Position numbers and translations under genes: made by a program. Source: Alphaproteobacteria bacterium (GTDB taxonomy: Bacteria > Myxococcota_A > UBA796 > GCA-2862545). Taken from it: a stretch of DNA of 64,000 bases. Numbering within the stretch: the first letter of the stretch is position 1; the number at the start of each line of letters is the position of its first letter. Location: NCBI GenBank assembly GCA_020632955.1, contig JACKEO010000005.1, positions 62,001 to 126,000 of the forward strand, given 5' to 3'. The notes under the pieces are model-generated. The model did not search any database. It saw only the letters and a program-made list of their open reading frames with translations, and had not been told where the DNA came from. This document shows, in pieces, positions 54,982 through 63,178 of the stretch.

Positions 54982-56298
54982 GTGGACGCGGGTCGGGTCC
55001 GCTGGGGGCGGGTGCTGCCGGTGGCCGTGCTCCTGGGTCTGCTGTTCGGCAGCGTCGGCGCCACGGTGGTGCTCCTCCGGGAGCCCGGGCGGGTGGTGGC
55101 CCGGGCCCGCGCGCCGCTGGCGGAACAGGGCTGGGCCCTCGCGGTGGACGGCGGCACCTTCGAGACCGACTGCGGGGCCGCCGGCGACCGCTGGTGCTGG
55201 CGCTTCGGGGCCGTGGAGCTGCTCGGCCTGCGGGCCGGTCGCCCCACCCTCCTCCTCGCCGACCTGGAGATCGGCCTGCCTCGCCCGGGCGCCACGCTGC
55301 ACGGGCCGGCGCTGGTGGTGCCCTGGGCCACGGTGGGCGCGTTCGCGCTGCACTTCGAGGAGGTGGTGCCCCAGGAGGAGCCGCCGCCGGCGCGCCCCGG
55401 GGGCCTGGGCTTCGCCGTGCGGGAGCTCGCGCTCGGACGCTTCGGCCTCACGATGCGGGAGGGTCGGGGGCCGGCGGTGGTGGCGGAGGCGGAGGAGGTC
55501 GGCCTGATCAGCCCCTTCGAGGTGCGGCCCGCCGCGCGGGCCTTCCACGGCGAGCTGACCCTCGAGCACGCCTCCGTGGAGGTCGCCGGGGTGGTGATCG
55601 ACGAGGTGGTGCCCGAGCGCATCGTGTTCACCGGCCCGGGCCTCGACCTGGTGGCGCGCGCGCGGCTCGGGGAGGTGGTGATGGACGCCACGCTGGGGGT
55701 GTCGCCCCTGATCGGCAGGGCCGGGGTGGACCTTCGGGCCCGCCTCCACGAGTCCTCGCTCGACGCGATCGTGGACGCGATCCTGGGCCCCGGGGACCTC
55801 GAGGCGCTCGGCCAGGTGCAGGGCGACGTCCACCTGCGTGCCGGGGGCGCGCTGGGGCCGCGGCGCCTGGAGGGCGAGGCCACGGTCGACGTACGGGACG
55901 CCGGCTTCTCGAAGCCCGAGAAGGGCAAGGCGCTCGTCACGCTCGCCGTCGATCTCGCCCCCTTCCTGCACCACGACGCCGAACGCCACGTCATCGTGGG
56001 CGACCTGCACGGCGGCGTGTCCTTCACCGAGCGGGGCGTGTCCTTCGACAGCCTCACGTACGAGGCACCCCACAGCGTGGCCGAGCTGCGCGGCTACGTG
56101 CGCAGCCGCGGCGTGTCCGCCAAGCTGCACTTCCATCCGCGGGAGGGGAGCGCTGCCATCGAGTGGGGCTTCGTGCTCCACGGACCCCTGCGTCGGCCCA
56201 AGGTGGCGTTGGCCGTGCCGGCAGCGCTGCGGAAGTGGACCCCCTGCGAGGATCCGCTGCACTGCGCGGTGGCCGGCGGGGCGTCGACGGCGCCCTGA
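54982..56298 (+). CDS. AsmA/GspN-like membrane-anchored protein
   Basis: A 438-residue protein with one N-terminal transmembrane segment (about 8-32; LPVAVLLGLLFGSVGAT) followed by a beta-rich periplasmic region. Repeated VxVxxGxL-type strands, for example GELTLEHASVEVAGVVI and GQVQGDVHLRAGG, recall AsmA or type II secretion GspN proteins of lipid or envelope transport. The similarity is loose, so the call is tentative. GTG 54982 has GGGGAG six bases upstream; a GTG at 54958 is possible. It is divergent from the NUDIX-HAD gene and convergent with guaA. Confidence 0.65.
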   Translation: MDAGRVRWGRVLPVAVLLGLLFGSVGATVVLLREPGRVVARARAPLAEQGWALAVDGGTFETDCGAAGDRWCWRFGAVELLGLRAGRPTLLLADLEIGLPRPGATLHGPALVVPWATVGAFALHFEEVVPQEEPPPARPGGLGFAVRELALGRFGLTMREGRGPAVVAEAEEVGLISPFEVRPAARAFHGELTLEHASVEVAGVVIDEVVPERIVFTGPGLDLVARARLGEVVMDATLGVSPLIGRAGVDLRARLHESSLDAIVDAILGPGDLEALGQVQGDVHLRAGGALGPRRLEGEATVDVRDAGFSKPEKGKALVTLAVDLAPFLHHDAERHVIVGDLHGGVSFTERGVSFDSLTYEAPHSVAELRGYVRSRGVSAKLHFHPREGSAAIEWGFVLHGPLRRPKVALAVPAALRKWTPCEDPLHCAVAGGASTAP

Positions 56299-56334
56299 TC
56301 GTGGAGGCCCGTCAGGGTGCCCGCGACGGAGCGC

Positions 56335-57885
56335 TCACTCCCACTCGATCGTGCCCGGGGGCTTGCTCGAGATGTCGTAGGTGACCCGGTTGATGCCCCG
56401 CACCTCGTTGATGATGCGGTTGCTGCAGCGCGCGAGCACGTCGTACGGCATCGGGAACCAGTCGGCGGTCATGCCGTCGGTGCTGGTGACGGCGCGCAGG
56501 GCGCAGGCGTTCTCGTAGGTGCGCTCGTCGCCCATCACGCCCACCGTGCGCACGGGCAGCAGCACGGCGAAGGCCTGCCAGATGTCGTCGTACAGATCGG
56601 CGGCGCGCAGCTCGTCGAGGAAGATCTTGTCGGCCAGCCGGAGCACGTCGCAGCGCTCCTTCGTGACCTCGCCCAGCACCCGCACCGCGAGGCCGGGGCC
56701 GGGGAAGGGGTGGCGGTCGACCCGGTGCCGGGGGAGCCCCAGCTCGCGCCCCAGCTCGCGGACCTCGTCCTTGAACAGCTCGCGCAGCGGCTCGAGCAGC
56801 TTGAGCTTCATGCGCTCGGGCAGACCGCCCACGTTGTGGTGGCTCTTGATGCTCACCGAGGGGCCGCCGCGGGGCGACACCGACTCGATGACGTCGGGGT
56901 AGAGCGTGCCCTGGGCGAGCCAGGCGGCGCCGTCGACCTTCCGGGCCTCGGCCTCGAAGACCTCGACGAAGACGCGGCCGATGGCCTTGCGCTTCACCTC
57001 GGGGTCGGTGACGCCCGCGAGCTGCGACAGGAAGGCCTCCGCGGCGTCGACGTGCACGAAGTGCAGGCGCTCGAAGTACGACCCGAAGAAGTCGCTGACC
57101 TCCTTGCCCTCGTGGTGCCGCAGCAGGCCGTTGTCGACGAAGATGGCGGTGCACTGCGCGCCGATGGCGCGGTCGAGCAGGGCGGCCACCACGGTGGAGT
57201 CGACGCCGCCCGACAGCCCGAGGATCACGTGCTGGTCGCCCACGGCCTCGCGGATGCGCTCGATCTCCTCGGCGATGAAGCTGCCCATGGTCCACGACGG
57301 GGTGCAGCCGCACACCTGGAAGAGGAAGCTCGACAGGAAGGTGCGGCCGTTGGGCGTGTGGTGGACCTCGGGGTGGAACTGCACGCCGAAGACGCGGTCG
57401 TCGGCCGAGGCCATGGCCGCGGCGGGGCTGTTGTCGGAGCGGGCCACCACCCGGAAGCCCTCGGGCAGGCGGGCCACCCGGTCGCCGTGGCTCATCCACA
57501 CCACCTCGGCCACGTCGGACCCGAAGTCGGCGAAGACGGGGCAGGGGTCCACCACCTGGATCTCGGCGCGGCCGAACTCGCGCTCGGCCGCCGGCTCCAC
57601 CTCGCCGCCGAGGGCGTGGGTGAGCAGCTGCATGCCGTAGCAGATGCCGAGCACCGGCACGCCGAGCTCCAGCACCTTCGGATCGAGCTGCGGGGCGTCG
57701 GGGGCGTAGACGCTGTTGGGGCCGCCCGAGAGGATGACGCCCTTGATGCGCGGGACCAGCGCCTCGGGCACGCCGTCCCAGCAGGGGTGGATCTCGCAGT
57801 AGACCTGGGCCTCGCGCACCCGTCGGGCGATGAGCTGGGTGTACTGGGACCCGTAGTCCAGGATGAGGATCAGCTCGCGGTCCAT
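56335..57885 (-). CDS. guaA: GMP synthase (glutamine-hydrolysing)
   Basis: A complete 516-residue enzyme that converts XMP, glutamine and ATP to GMP, the last step of guanine nucleotide synthesis. The N-terminal class I amidotransferase has Cys82 in GICYGMQ and His171-Glu173 in FHPEVHH. The ATP-pyrophosphatase domain has the PP-loop SGGVDST (225-231). The C-terminal dimerisation domain ends KPPGTIEWE, the family's classical C-terminus. The ATG at 57885 has GGAGGG four bases upstream. It is divergent from the MDR oxidoreductase. Confidence 0.97.
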   Translation of the reverse strand: MDRELILILDYGSQYTQLIARRVREAQVYCEIHPCWDGVPEALVPRIKGVILSGGPNSVYAPDAPQLDPKVLELGVPVLGICYGMQLLTHALGGEVEPAAEREFGRAEIQVVDPCPVFADFGSDVAEVVWMSHGDRVARLPEGFRVVARSDNSPAAAMASADDRVFGVQFHPEVHHTPNGRTFLSSFLFQVCGCTPSWTMGSFIAEEIERIREAVGDQHVILGLSGGVDSTVVAALLDRAIGAQCTAIFVDNGLLRHHEGKEVSDFFGSYFERLHFVHVDAAEAFLSQLAGVTDPEVKRKAIGRVFVEVFEAEARKVDGAAWLAQGTLYPDVIESVSPRGGPSVSIKSHHNVGGLPERMKLKLLEPLRELFKDEVRELGRELGLPRHRVDRHPFPGPGLAVRVLGEVTKERCDVLRLADKIFLDELRAADLYDDIWQAFAVLLPVRTVGVMGDERTYENACALRAVTSTDGMTADWFPMPYDVLARCSNRIINEVRGINRVTYDISSKPPGTIEWE

Positions 57886-58012
57886 CGGGCCCTCCGACCG
57901 TCGCGGGGACGACCGACCGCGCCGGGCGGCCGGGTAGCCGTGGCGCCTGCCATGGGCAAGGGCTTGGGGCCCGCGCGGCGATCGGCGGGATAGCCCGGCC
58001 CCCGGAGGTGAC

Positions 58013-59044
58013 GTGAGCGCCGACATCCCCCACACGATGCGGGCCCTGCGCCTGGCTGCCTACGGCGAGCGGATCACCCTCGAGGTCAAGCAGGTCCCGG
58101 TGCCCTCGCCGGGGCCGGGGCAGGCGCTGGTGAAGGTGGCGGCCGCACCCGTCCACCTCGACGACGTGGTCTTCTGCCAGGGGGTCCACGCCTTCCGCCG
58201 CGCGCTGCCCACCACGCCGGGCTCCGAGGGCTCGGGGCTGGTGGTGGCGGTCGGAGGCGGGCTCGTCGGGCGCTTCCTGCAGGGCCGTCGGGTGGCCTTC
58301 GCGCCACGGGAGTCCGAGAACGGCACCTGGGCCGAGTACTGCGTGGTGGACGTGAGCCGGTGCCTGCCGCTGTGGGAGGCCATCGACGACGTCACGGCCA
58401 GCATGCTCATCGTCGATCCGGTCACCGCGCTGTCGCTGGTGGACGAGGTGCGCGCGGGCGGGCACGCGGGTGCCGTGCAGACCCAGCCGCTCGGGGCGGT
58501 GGGGCGCATGATCCTGGCCCTGGGACGCAGCTCGGGACTGCCCGTGATCCACGTGGCCCAGGGCCCGGAGGAGGTGGCGGAGGTGCACGCCCTGGGGGGC
58601 GAGCAGGTGCTCGACGGCCTCGCCGAGGACTTCGACGGCCGGCTGCGCCGGGCCACCCGCGCAGTGAACGCCACGGCCCTCATCGACGGGCGGGGCGGCG
58701 AGGCGAGCGGGCGCATCCTGGCGGGCATGCCCGACGGGGCCGAGGCCATCCTGTACGGGCTGGAGCCGGGCGCCTCGGTGGAGGTCGACCTCGCGCAGCT
58801 GGTCTACCGGCGCAAGCGCGTGCGGGGCTTCGCCTTCGTGGATCGCGCCAGCGAGCAGGGCACGCGCAGCCTGATGGCGCAGCTGCCTCGCCTGCGACGC
58901 CACGCCGACGCCTTCCGCCAGAAGGTGGCGACACGGCTGTCGCTCGAGGGGGTGCAGGAGGCGCTGCGCACCTACCGTCCGCACCGTGCTGCGCGGCTCG
59001 TGGTGGAGCCCGGTCTCGTGCCCGACGCCCCGGAAGCGGGCTGA
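58013..59044 (+). CDS. Medium-chain dehydrogenase/reductase, quinone oxidoreductase-like
   Basis: A 343-residue MDR-superfamily protein. The N-terminal GroES-like half (VPVPSPGPGQALVKV; TPGSEGSGLVVAVG) and Rossmann half (QPLGAVGRMILAL) are recognisable. Zinc-ligand cysteines of alcohol dehydrogenases are absent, so it belongs with the zinc-free quinone oxidoreductases or trans-2-enoyl-CoA reductases (MECR-like). Substrate unknown. The GTG start at 58013 follows GGAGGTGAC. The rpoN promoter region begins just after its stop. Confidence 0.87.
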   Translation: MSADIPHTMRALRLAAYGERITLEVKQVPVPSPGPGQALVKVAAAPVHLDDVVFCQGVHAFRRALPTTPGSEGSGLVVAVGGGLVGRFLQGRRVAFAPRESENGTWAEYCVVDVSRCLPLWEAIDDVTASMLIVDPVTALSLVDEVRAGGHAGAVQTQPLGAVGRMILALGRSSGLPVIHVAQGPEEVAEVHALGGEQVLDGLAEDFDGRLRRATRAVNATALIDGRGGEASGRILAGMPDGAEAILYGLEPGASVEVDLAQLVYRRKRVRGFAFVDRASEQGTRSLMAQLPRLRRHADAFRQKVATRLSLEGVQEALRTYRPHRAARLVVEPGLVPDAPEAG

Positions 59045-59065
59045 CGGGCGGAAGTCCGCGGCCGC

Positions 59066-59081
59066 TGGCACGCGGCTTGCT
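59066..59081 (+). promoter_or_regulatory. Consensus sigma-54 (-24/-12) promoter upstream of rpoN
   Basis: TGGCACG (59066-59072), four bases, then TTGCT (59077-59081): a perfect match to TGGCACG-N4-TTGCW, with the GG and GC dinucleotides exactly 12 bases apart. The transcription start would be about 59092, 47 bases before the ATG. It lies just past the MDR stop. An enhancer-binding regulator would be needed; none is adjacent. Confidence 0.8.
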
Positions 59082-59109
59082 TGCACGAGCGGCTCCGGTC
59101 CCGTAGGCT
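59081..59109 (+). promoter_or_regulatory. Overlapping sigma-70-type promoter of rpoN
   Basis: TTGCAC (59081-59086) and TAGGCT (59104-59109) are 17 bases apart, immediately after and sharing one base with the sigma-54 element. Start would be about 59116. It could provide basal rpoN expression while the sigma-54 promoter serves autoregulation. Confidence 0.55.
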
Positions 59110-59138
59110 CGGGAACAGGTGTCTGCCCGGGAGGCCGC

Positions 59139-60467
59139 ATGTCGATGATCGGTCTGTCCCTGCGTCCCAGCCTCCAGCTCCGCGCCGAGCTGCGCCAGAC
59201 GCTCACGCCCCAGCAGCGCCAGCTCGTCGACGTCCTCGAGCTGCCCGACGTCAGCGTGGCCGGCTACCTCGAGGAGGTGCTGGTCTCGAACCCGGCGCTC
59301 ACGCGGTCGCCCGACATGCCCCTGGGCCGCGAGGTGCGGAAGGCCTTCGCGCGGCGTCCCTCGGAAGACGACCTGCCGCCCATCGAGTCGCGGATGTCGG
59401 CCTCGTCCGACCTGATGGAGCACCTGCTCGACGGGCTGCGGCTCGAGCGCACCACCGAGGCCGAGCGCCTGGGCGGTCACATGATCGTGGGCAACCTCGA
59501 CGAGCACGGCCTGCTCGCGGTGCCCCTCGAGGAGATCGCCCGCGAGGTGGAGCTGTCGCTCCAGGAGATGGAGGACGCGCAGTGGGTGGTGATGCGCCTC
59601 GACCCCAGCGGGTGCGGCGCCACCGATCTGGTGCACTACCTCCGCTTCATGGTGGAGCAGACCTGGCCCGAGGACCCGTACTTCCCCGAGATCGTCCAGC
59701 ACCACCTGGAGGATCTGAAGCGGGGGCGCTTCGACGACATCGGGCGGGCGCTCGACATCGATCCCGAGGACGTGGAGGAGTACCTCCGCATGCTCGTCGA
59801 GGAGATCGACCCCTACCCGGCGCGGGGCTTCAGCGATGCCGACCCCGACTACGTGCGCCCCTGCATGGACGTGGTGAAGGGGGAGGACGGGCAGTGGCGC
59901 GTGGAGATGCACGAGCCGCCGCGGGCGCCGGTGCGCATCGACCCCGGCTTCGAGGCGCGCCTGCGGGCCATCGAGGACGCAGCGGAGCGGCGGGAGGCGC
60001 TCGAGAAGCTGGAGCAGGCGCGGTGGGTCATCCGCAGCCTCGAGGAGCGGCACAGCCTCGTGAAGCAGGTGGCCGAGCTCGCGGTGCAGGGTCAGCACGA
60101 CTTCTTCGAGCTGGGGCCACAGGCGATGGTGAACCTCACCATGGCCGAGGTGGCCGAGAAGCTCGGCCGCGACACCTCCACGGTCTCGCGGGCCGTGATG
60201 GGGCGGTACTTCTCCTGGGACAAGGGCGTGATGGCGCTGCGCGAGCTCTTCGCGAACCGCGGGGGCGGCCAGGACACCAGCGAGGCGGCGCTGCACGCCG
60301 CCATCCAGGCCATCTGCGACAAGGAGGACAAGCGGCGCCCGCTGTCCGACGACGCCATCGCCAAGCTGCTGCTCAAGCAGGGCCTCACGGGCGTGGCGCG
60401 GCGCACGGTGGCGAAGCACCGCGAGCGCATCGGCATCCCGTCGAGTCGGGAGCGCCGGGAGCGGTGA
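59139..60467 (+). CDS. rpoN: RNA polymerase sigma-54 factor
   Basis: A 442-residue sigma-54. Region I is the Gln/Leu-rich QLRAELRQTLTPQQRQL near the N-terminus. The core-binding domain spans about 95-290. The HTH block TMAEVAEKLGRDTSTVSRA (about 332-350) recognises the -12 element. The RpoN box ARRTVAKHRE (about 420-429) is intact and reads the -24 element. It is slightly shorter than E. coli RpoN (477). ATG 59139 has GGGAGG four bases upstream; the ATG two codons later is an alternative. Its own promoter carries a sigma-54 site. Confidence 0.96.
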   Translation: MSMIGLSLRPSLQLRAELRQTLTPQQRQLVDVLELPDVSVAGYLEEVLVSNPALTRSPDMPLGREVRKAFARRPSEDDLPPIESRMSASSDLMEHLLDGLRLERTTEAERLGGHMIVGNLDEHGLLAVPLEEIAREVELSLQEMEDAQWVVMRLDPSGCGATDLVHYLRFMVEQTWPEDPYFPEIVQHHLEDLKRGRFDDIGRALDIDPEDVEEYLRMLVEEIDPYPARGFSDADPDYVRPCMDVVKGEDGQWRVEMHEPPRAPVRIDPGFEARLRAIEDAAERREALEKLEQARWVIRSLEERHSLVKQVAELAVQGQHDFFELGPQAMVNLTMAEVAEKLGRDTSTVSRAVMGRYFSWDKGVMALRELFANRGGGQDTSEAALHAAIQAICDKEDKRRPLSDDAIAKLLLKQGLTGVARRTVAKHRERIGIPSSRERRER

Positions 60468-60501
60468 AGGTCGGGTAGGGTGCGACGCCGAGGGGGAGCG
60501 T

Positions 60502-61548
60502 GTGTCCGACCCGAGACCAGGTGACCTCGTGCCACGCGCGCGGCCGACGCGCGCCATGGTGGCGCTCGCGCTCGCGGCCGGCTGCCTCGCCCCCGGCGAT
60601 GGGCCGTCGGAGGACGACACCGACACCTCCTCCTGTCCGGTGGACCCCGTCACGTCGGTGATCCGCACCGACGTCCCCTTCGACGACGGCACCCACACGC
60701 TCCTGTCCCTGCTGTCGATGGAGGTGGTGGAGGGGACGGCGCTGGCGGCGGGCACGGCGGCCCTGCTGACGCCCGACGACCCCCGTCGTGCCGGGCTGGC
60801 GGTGCCGCCGTCCCTGGCCGAGGCGCCGCTGATCGCCGCGGCGATCCCCTGGTGTGGCGCCGGCGACCCGCGGGCGCCGTGGCCGCTCCCCGTGCAGCGG
60901 ACCGCCGACGGGGTGGTGCAGCTGGACGTCTCCGTGCGCGCGGAAGACGTGGACTGTTCGCTCGACTGCCACATGGCGCGCACCGTGCACCTCGTGGCGG
61001 AAGCGCCGGAGGGGTCCGCGGAGTGGCCCGCCACGTTCCCTGCGCATGCCAGCGGTCGCGTGGACTGCCTCCCCCCGCCGGCCCGCTGCGGGACGCCGGC
61101 CGTGCGGACGGTCCTGCGGGACGGGACGTGCGCCCCCACGACCGGCGAGCCCGTGGTGGTCGATGCGCCCGAGCTCACGGTGGTCGTCCTGGGCGGCGTC
61201 GAGGTGGCCAACGAGGCCGTGCTGCTGCCCACCTCCGAGGCGGCCGCCGCCTGGCTCGCCACGTTCAACGTGGACCGTGCGGTGGACGTGGACGGCACGT
61301 CGGGCAGCTGGGTCGGGCTGTTCGGCAGCGTGGGCTCGTCGTGCGACCTTGCGCCCGGGGTCGTCTCGCTGTCGCTCGACGGAGGGCGCCTGCACGCCGA
61401 GCTCGACCTCGAGAACCCCTTCGCCGCCTGCGAGGAGGTCTGCTTCACGCCGTACGGCGAGCTGACGCTGTGGCACCTGCCCGACGTGGAGGCCACCGAG
61501 GTGAGCTCGTGCGTGCAGGTGACCACCACCTGCTTCCAGGACGGGTGA
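60502..61548 (+). CDS. Cys-rich lipoprotein of unknown function
   Basis: A 348-residue lipoprotein (ALAAGC after a rather long n-region, Cys at about 28) with an Asp-Thr linker. The body holds about ten cysteines in pairs (CGAG, CSLDCHM, CAPTTG, CDLAPG, CEEVC, CVQ), suggesting several disulfides and a beta-rich fold; no family was recognised. GGGGGAG precedes the GTG start. It is convergent, nine bases apart, with the DUF2341-like lipoprotein gene. Confidence 0.75.
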   Translation: MSDPRPGDLVPRARPTRAMVALALAAGCLAPGDGPSEDDTDTSSCPVDPVTSVIRTDVPFDDGTHTLLSLLSMEVVEGTALAAGTAALLTPDDPRRAGLAVPPSLAEAPLIAAAIPWCGAGDPRAPWPLPVQRTADGVVQLDVSVRAEDVDCSLDCHMARTVHLVAEAPEGSAEWPATFPAHASGRVDCLPPPARCGTPAVRTVLRDGTCAPTTGEPVVVDAPELTVVVLGGVEVANEAVLLPTSEAAAAWLATFNVDRAVDVDGTSGSWVGLFGSVGSSCDLAPGVVSLSLDGGRLHAELDLENPFAACEEVCFTPYGELTLWHLPDVEATEVSSCVQVTTTCFQDG

Positions 61549-61557
61549 GCGACGCCA

Positions 61558-62586
61558 TCAGGGCACGGTGACCACCACCGTGGGCTCGGGCACCGCCACC
61601 TGGCGCAGCCACACGTCGTCCACGAAGGACTCCGCGCTGGCGCAGTCGCCGCTCGTGGCCTCGAGGCTCAGCAGCACCGGTCCCCCCGGCAGCCGGACGC
61701 CCGGGGAGGTGATGTCCTGCCAGCCGAGGTCGCAGCTGCTGCACGCGGCGAGACCGCAGCCCACGCTGGAGGCGGTGGCGGCGTCGAGGCGCACCGCGAC
61801 CTCCGTGGCGGTGGCGCCGCTGCAGAAGTCGTCGTGGCTGCCCGTGTGGCGCACGCTCCAGTCCGTGACCCACGTGCCGGCCGGCAGGGTGAGCATGCGG
61901 GAGAGCAGCGCCCCCGCGCCCGAGTAGGGCGGACCGAAGCAGCTGGAGGTGGAGGCCAGGCGCAGCACCGACTCGCCCGCCACCGTGACGCCCTCCACGG
62001 TGCAGGACTCGCTGGCCTGGTCGATGCGTGTGCAGGCCATGTCCCAGCCCGGGAGCGTGGGGTCGCGGAAGCTCTCCCACACCGGGAAGATCTCGCCCGG
62101 GCGCTTCCCCACGTCGCGGCCGGGGTCGCAGACGTCGAGGGTGAGCCGCTGCACGCCGCGGACCAGCTGCGGCAGGCGCACCCAGATCGTCCCCTTGCCC
62201 GCCGAGGCCTCCTGCACCCAGTGGAGCAGCCAGACGCCCATGGCGTCGGTCACCTGCAGGTTCGACAGGTCGGACTGGGCTCCGGGCAGCGGCGGCACCT
62301 GCACCTCCACCGTGTAGTCGTCGATGGGGGCGGCGGCGGTGGAGGTGATGACCACCGTGGCCGTGCAGGTGAGGGCGGAGTCGTCCGGCGCGACGGTGTC
62401 GGTGCCCGTGTCGGTGTCGCGGCCGATCAGCCCCCCGCCCGGCCCGTCGGTGTCGGTGGCCGCGTCGGTGTCGGTGTCGGGGAGGTCCACTCCCGCCGCG
62501 TCGGTGTCGTCCTCCCCCTTCCCGGGTCCGCGCAGGCCGGCCTCGATGCAGGCGGTGGTGAGGAGCACGAAGGGAAGGGCACGCAC
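61558..62586 (-). CDS. Lipoprotein with DUF2341-like domain
   Basis: A 342-residue lipoprotein (LLTTAC lipobox) with an Asp-Thr-Gly linker (to about 70). Residues about 75-150 match DUF2341: DDYTVEVQVP, then AMGVWLLHW, then GTIWVRLPQLV. The domain is found in extracellular repeat proteins. A C-terminal Cys-containing beta domain (about 165-330) follows. GGGAGG lies six bases before the GTG at 62586. Its TATCCT hexamer near 62620 may be the -10. Confidence 0.8.
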   Translation of the reverse strand: MRALPFVLLTTACIEAGLRGPGKGEDDTDAAGVDLPDTDTDAATDTDGPGGGLIGRDTDTGTDTVAPDDSALTCTATVVITSTAAAPIDDYTVEVQVPPLPGAQSDLSNLQVTDAMGVWLLHWVQEASAGKGTIWVRLPQLVRGVQRLTLDVCDPGRDVGKRPGEIFPVWESFRDPTLPGWDMACTRIDQASESCTVEGVTVAGESVLRLASTSSCFGPPYSGAGALLSRMLTLPAGTWVTDWSVRHTGSHDDFCSGATATEVAVRLDAATASSVGCGLAACSSCDLGWQDITSPGVRLPGGPVLLSLEATSGDCASAESFVDDVWLRQVAVPEPTVVVTVP

Positions 62587-62653
62587 GTCCGGCCTCCCGC
62601 GCGTGGTCCGGTCGCGCGAGGATACGCGGAGCGGGGGCGTGGATCCAGCGGCG

Positions 62654-63178
62654 TCAGCGGATCGCGAGCTGCGGCGACAGCACGTAGTCCTCGTCGGCTG
62701 CGGCGCGGTGGCAGACGTTGCAGTCCGTCGGACCCTGGGGCGTGTCGTCGTCGCCCCCCAGGAAGCAGGCGTAGCCGCGTCCCGCCGGGGGCTCCTCGCC
62801 CCGCCACACGATCGCGGGCCGCTCGGCCTCGTCGAGGTGCAGCTCGAACCACTCCCAGCCCAGGGCACCGTCGTCGTTGTAGTCGCCGCCGCGCTTGGCC
62901 ATCGCCACCACCGGCCACGCCGTGGGGTCGTCGCCGGCGCGCAGCACCTTCACGATGCGGGTGCCCACGGGAAAGAGGTCGCCTCGGCGGCCGTCCGACA
63001 CGTGGATCGTGCGGTCTCCCGTGCCGTGGCCGAAGCCGGGGAGGTCCGCCTCGGCCACGTCGATCGTGCGCCAGCTGCGGTAGCCTTCGAAGTCGCGCTG
63101 GAAGGCCACGAAGCTGTCGGGCTCCTCCCCCGCGCAGGCCGCGAGGAGGAGGGCCACGACGCCCAGGCTAGAGCGCAA
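62654..63178 (-). CDS. Cytochrome P460-like c-type haem lipoprotein
   Basis: A 174-residue lipoprotein (LLLAACAG). FPVGTRIVKV and a C-terminal CNVCH haem-binding motif followed by DEDYVLSP match the cytochrome P460 family, whose members oxidise hydroxylamine or detoxify NO; here the catalytic role is not established. Its start overlaps the imelysin gene: a TTG at 63178 keeps the positively charged n-region, and no ATG is available. The pair is likely an operon. Confidence 0.75.
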   Translation of the reverse strand: MRSSLGVVALLLAACAGEEPDSFVAFQRDFEGYRSWRTIDVAEADLPGFGHGTGDRTIHVSDGRRGDLFPVGTRIVKVLRAGDDPTAWPVVAMAKRGGDYNDDGALGWEWFELHLDEAERPAIVWRGEEPPAGRGYACFLGGDDDTPQGPTDCNVCHRAAADEDYVLSPQLAIR

